From: Dehalococcoidia bacterium
GTDB taxonomy: Bacteria > Chloroflexota > Dehalococcoidia > JACVQG01 > JAHKAY01
DNA: 6,963 nt
Reading direction: 5' to 3'
NCBI GenBank assembly: GCA_030744635.1
Contig: JASLQE010000375.1
Location: forward strand, 1 to 6,963
The notes under the pieces are model-generated. The model did not search any database. It was not told the origin of the DNA and was given only the letters and a program-made list of their open reading frames with translations. This document shows positions 6,081-6,963 of the stretch, piece by piece (positions within the stretch are counted from its first letter, which is position 1; the number at the start of each line of letters is the position of its first letter). The translations under genes were made by a program, and so were the position numbers.

Positions 6081-6161
6081 AGGCTGCATGAAGCAACTCA
6101 AGAGCTGGAGTGGTGGACAGTTAGCGATGATTGCCATTCCCTCCCGCCCTCCCGAGAGTAA

Positions 6162-6187
6162 TCTCCGGGGGCTGTGCCCCCCGGAGA
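6162..6187. repeat. Intercistronic GC hairpin, possibly a dispersed repeat
   Basis: TCTCCGGGGG (6162-6171) pairs perfectly with CCCCCGGAGA (6178-6187) around a 6-base loop. It lies in the 201-base gap between the two dehydratase/reductase genes and has no T-run. The surrounding stretch (about 6140-6240) resembles hairpin-bearing intergenic repeats, but only a genome-wide search could show copies. A 65-codon frame through it (6088-6285) has no protein-like features. It may stabilise the upstream message or lower expression of the second subunit. Confidence 0.6.
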
Positions 6188-6269
6188 CCCCCCACTGGTC
6201 TCGAGTGCTTCGCCCTGGGACCCATCCACGGGTGGTTCGATGGAGCAAGGATAGCTGGTGGACGACCCT

Positions 6270-6277
6270 GGAGGTGA
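6270..6277 (+). promoter_or_regulatory. Strong ribosome site that fixes a TTG start
   Basis: GGAGGTGA is complementary to the 16S rRNA 3' end; GGAGGT is followed by 6 bases and then TTG at 6282. It selects this non-standard codon as the start of the next gene. Confidence 0.8.
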
Positions 6278-6281
6278 CAGG

Positions 6282-6963
6282 TTGAAAGACGGAGCCGTGT
6301 ATCCCACAAAACCCTTGGAGAGCCGGAAGTGGGCACGGGAGCTCCGGGACCGCTTCTATCAGGACCTGATGCGTGCCCGGGATGACGGCAAGCTGGTGCT
6401 CTCTGCGGGCATGAGGGTGCCGTTTGAGTTGGTATCCGGTTTCGGGGACTTTGAGTGCATCAGCGAGCACTTCTCCAACTCTGTGTCCATCGACCAGGAG
6501 ATGGCCCAGAGGTACAACGAGGCCTTTGAGGCCAGGGGGTTTGCCCGGGACTTCTGCTCCCTCTCGCGGCTCTATCTGGGGGCGATGATTACCGGGGACA
6601 CCCCCTGGGGGCCTTTCCCCAGGCCCGATATCTGCCTAATGTTCCACGCCTGCGATATCCAGGGCAAGTGGTTCCAGTTGGTAGCGGAGCACTTCTCAGT
6701 ACCCTACTTCTGCCTGGAGCAGCCCGTACACTACCCCCCCAATCCGGCCAAGCGCCAGCACAATATCCACTACCTGACCGACCAGTTTCACGCCCTGATT
6801 GACTGGGCAGAGCAGACCCTGGGACGCAAGCTTGATGAGGAGCGGTTTGTTGAGGCCGCCCTCAACTCCATGGAGGTGCAGTCCCTGTGGGCGGAGGTGT
6901 GCTGCCTCAACCGGGCGGTGCCCGCCCCCCTGGACGACCGCACCCTCTATGCGCTGGAGTCCA
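6282..6963 (+). CDS. Second 2-hydroxyacyl-CoA dehydratase / benzoyl-CoA reductase-family subunit, cut by the window end
   Basis: From TTG at 6282 the frame is open to the window end, giving 227 residues; family members run to about 380-440, so roughly the N-terminal half is present. Markers are SAGMRVPFELVSGFGDFE at 41-58, RDFCSLSRLYLGAM at 89-102 (Cys92), ICLMFHACDIQGKWFQ at 117-132 (Cys118, Cys124), VPYFCLEQP at 140-148, and a helical QFHALIDWAEQTLGRKLDEE that matches the LEEWTGKPLSPE region of the partner. At the place where the partner has its first cluster cysteine (Cys34 in FCTYVPEE) this protein reads AGMRVPFE, with no Cys. It is probably the BcrB/HgdA-like half of the heterodimer. The 201-base gap to the first subunit is longer than usual for such pairs. 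Confidence 0.88.
   Translation, partial: MKDGAVYPTKPLESRKWARELRDRFYQDLMRARDDGKLVLSAGMRVPFELVSGFGDFECISEHFSNSVSIDQEMAQRYNEAFEARGFARDFCSLSRLYLGAMITGDTPWGPFPRPDICLMFHACDIQGKWFQLVAEHFSVPYFCLEQPVHYPPNPAKRQHNIHYLTDQFHALIDWAEQTLGRKLDEERFVEAALNSMEVQSLWAEVCCLNRAVPAPLDDRTLYALES

Noticed and set aside
6088..6285. 65-codon frame between the two subunit genes
   Set aside because: It runs through a perfect hairpin, has no clear ribosome site and shows no protein-like pattern. It looks like translated repeat DNA.
5589..6470. 293-codon open frame on the - strand
   Set aside because: It is antisense to two recognisable subunit genes and crosses the hairpin gap between them; no motif is visible.

Overview
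This is a GC-rich bacterial window with no tRNA, rRNA, CRISPR array, transposase or phage gene. The gene content points to an anaerobic bacterium: a multiheme lipoprotein with GREECxxCH / DHxGR repeats and a 2-hydroxyacyl-CoA dehydratase / benzoyl-CoA reductase-type subunit pair. The cytochrome repeat style and overall gene mix remind me of Chloroflexota (Dehalococcoidia-like lineages). That placement is an inference from resemblance and was not tested.

Left part (1-1482). The first ~140 bases are G-rich, low-complexity and non-coding, including a 16-base G run. A leftward unit follows: a strong sigma70-like promoter (1244-1272), a multiheme c-type cytochrome lipoprotein (482-1204), and a small membrane protein (143-454) whose N-terminus resembles the first membrane segment of certain sensor kinases. 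The reading frame of the small protein runs out through two perfect tandem hairpins. The cytochrome has five in-frame CXXCH motifs. A sixth, in the expected repeat position, lies one base out of frame just before the stop.

Middle part (1483-4690). A rightward SDR oxidoreductase (1483-2256) converges on a leftward three-gene operon: a DUF6282-like metal-dependent hydrolase-fold protein (3842-4690), an isopropylmalate/isocitrate dehydrogenase-family protein (2682-3806) and a small cupin (2299-2685, ATGA overlap with the previous gene). The dehydrogenase-like protein keeps the substrate arginines and NAD-loop motifs. By eye it lacks the catalytic Tyr, the catalytic Lys and one metal-binding Asp.

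Right part (4691-6963). A divergent control region carries two good sigma70-like promoters, both with very short leaders, and an imperfect inverted repeat midway between them. It drives the operon leftward and a dehydratase/reductase subunit pair rightward (4950-6080, then 6282 to beyond the window end). A 201-base intercistronic gap with a strong hairpin separates the two subunits. The ATP-dependent activator these enzymes need is not in the window.

My working inference is a pathway island in which an ATP-dependent acyl-CoA dehydratase or reductase pair and a divergently transcribed hydrolase / degenerate dehydrogenase / cupin operon share control and perhaps a substrate. The substrate cannot be read from the sequence.
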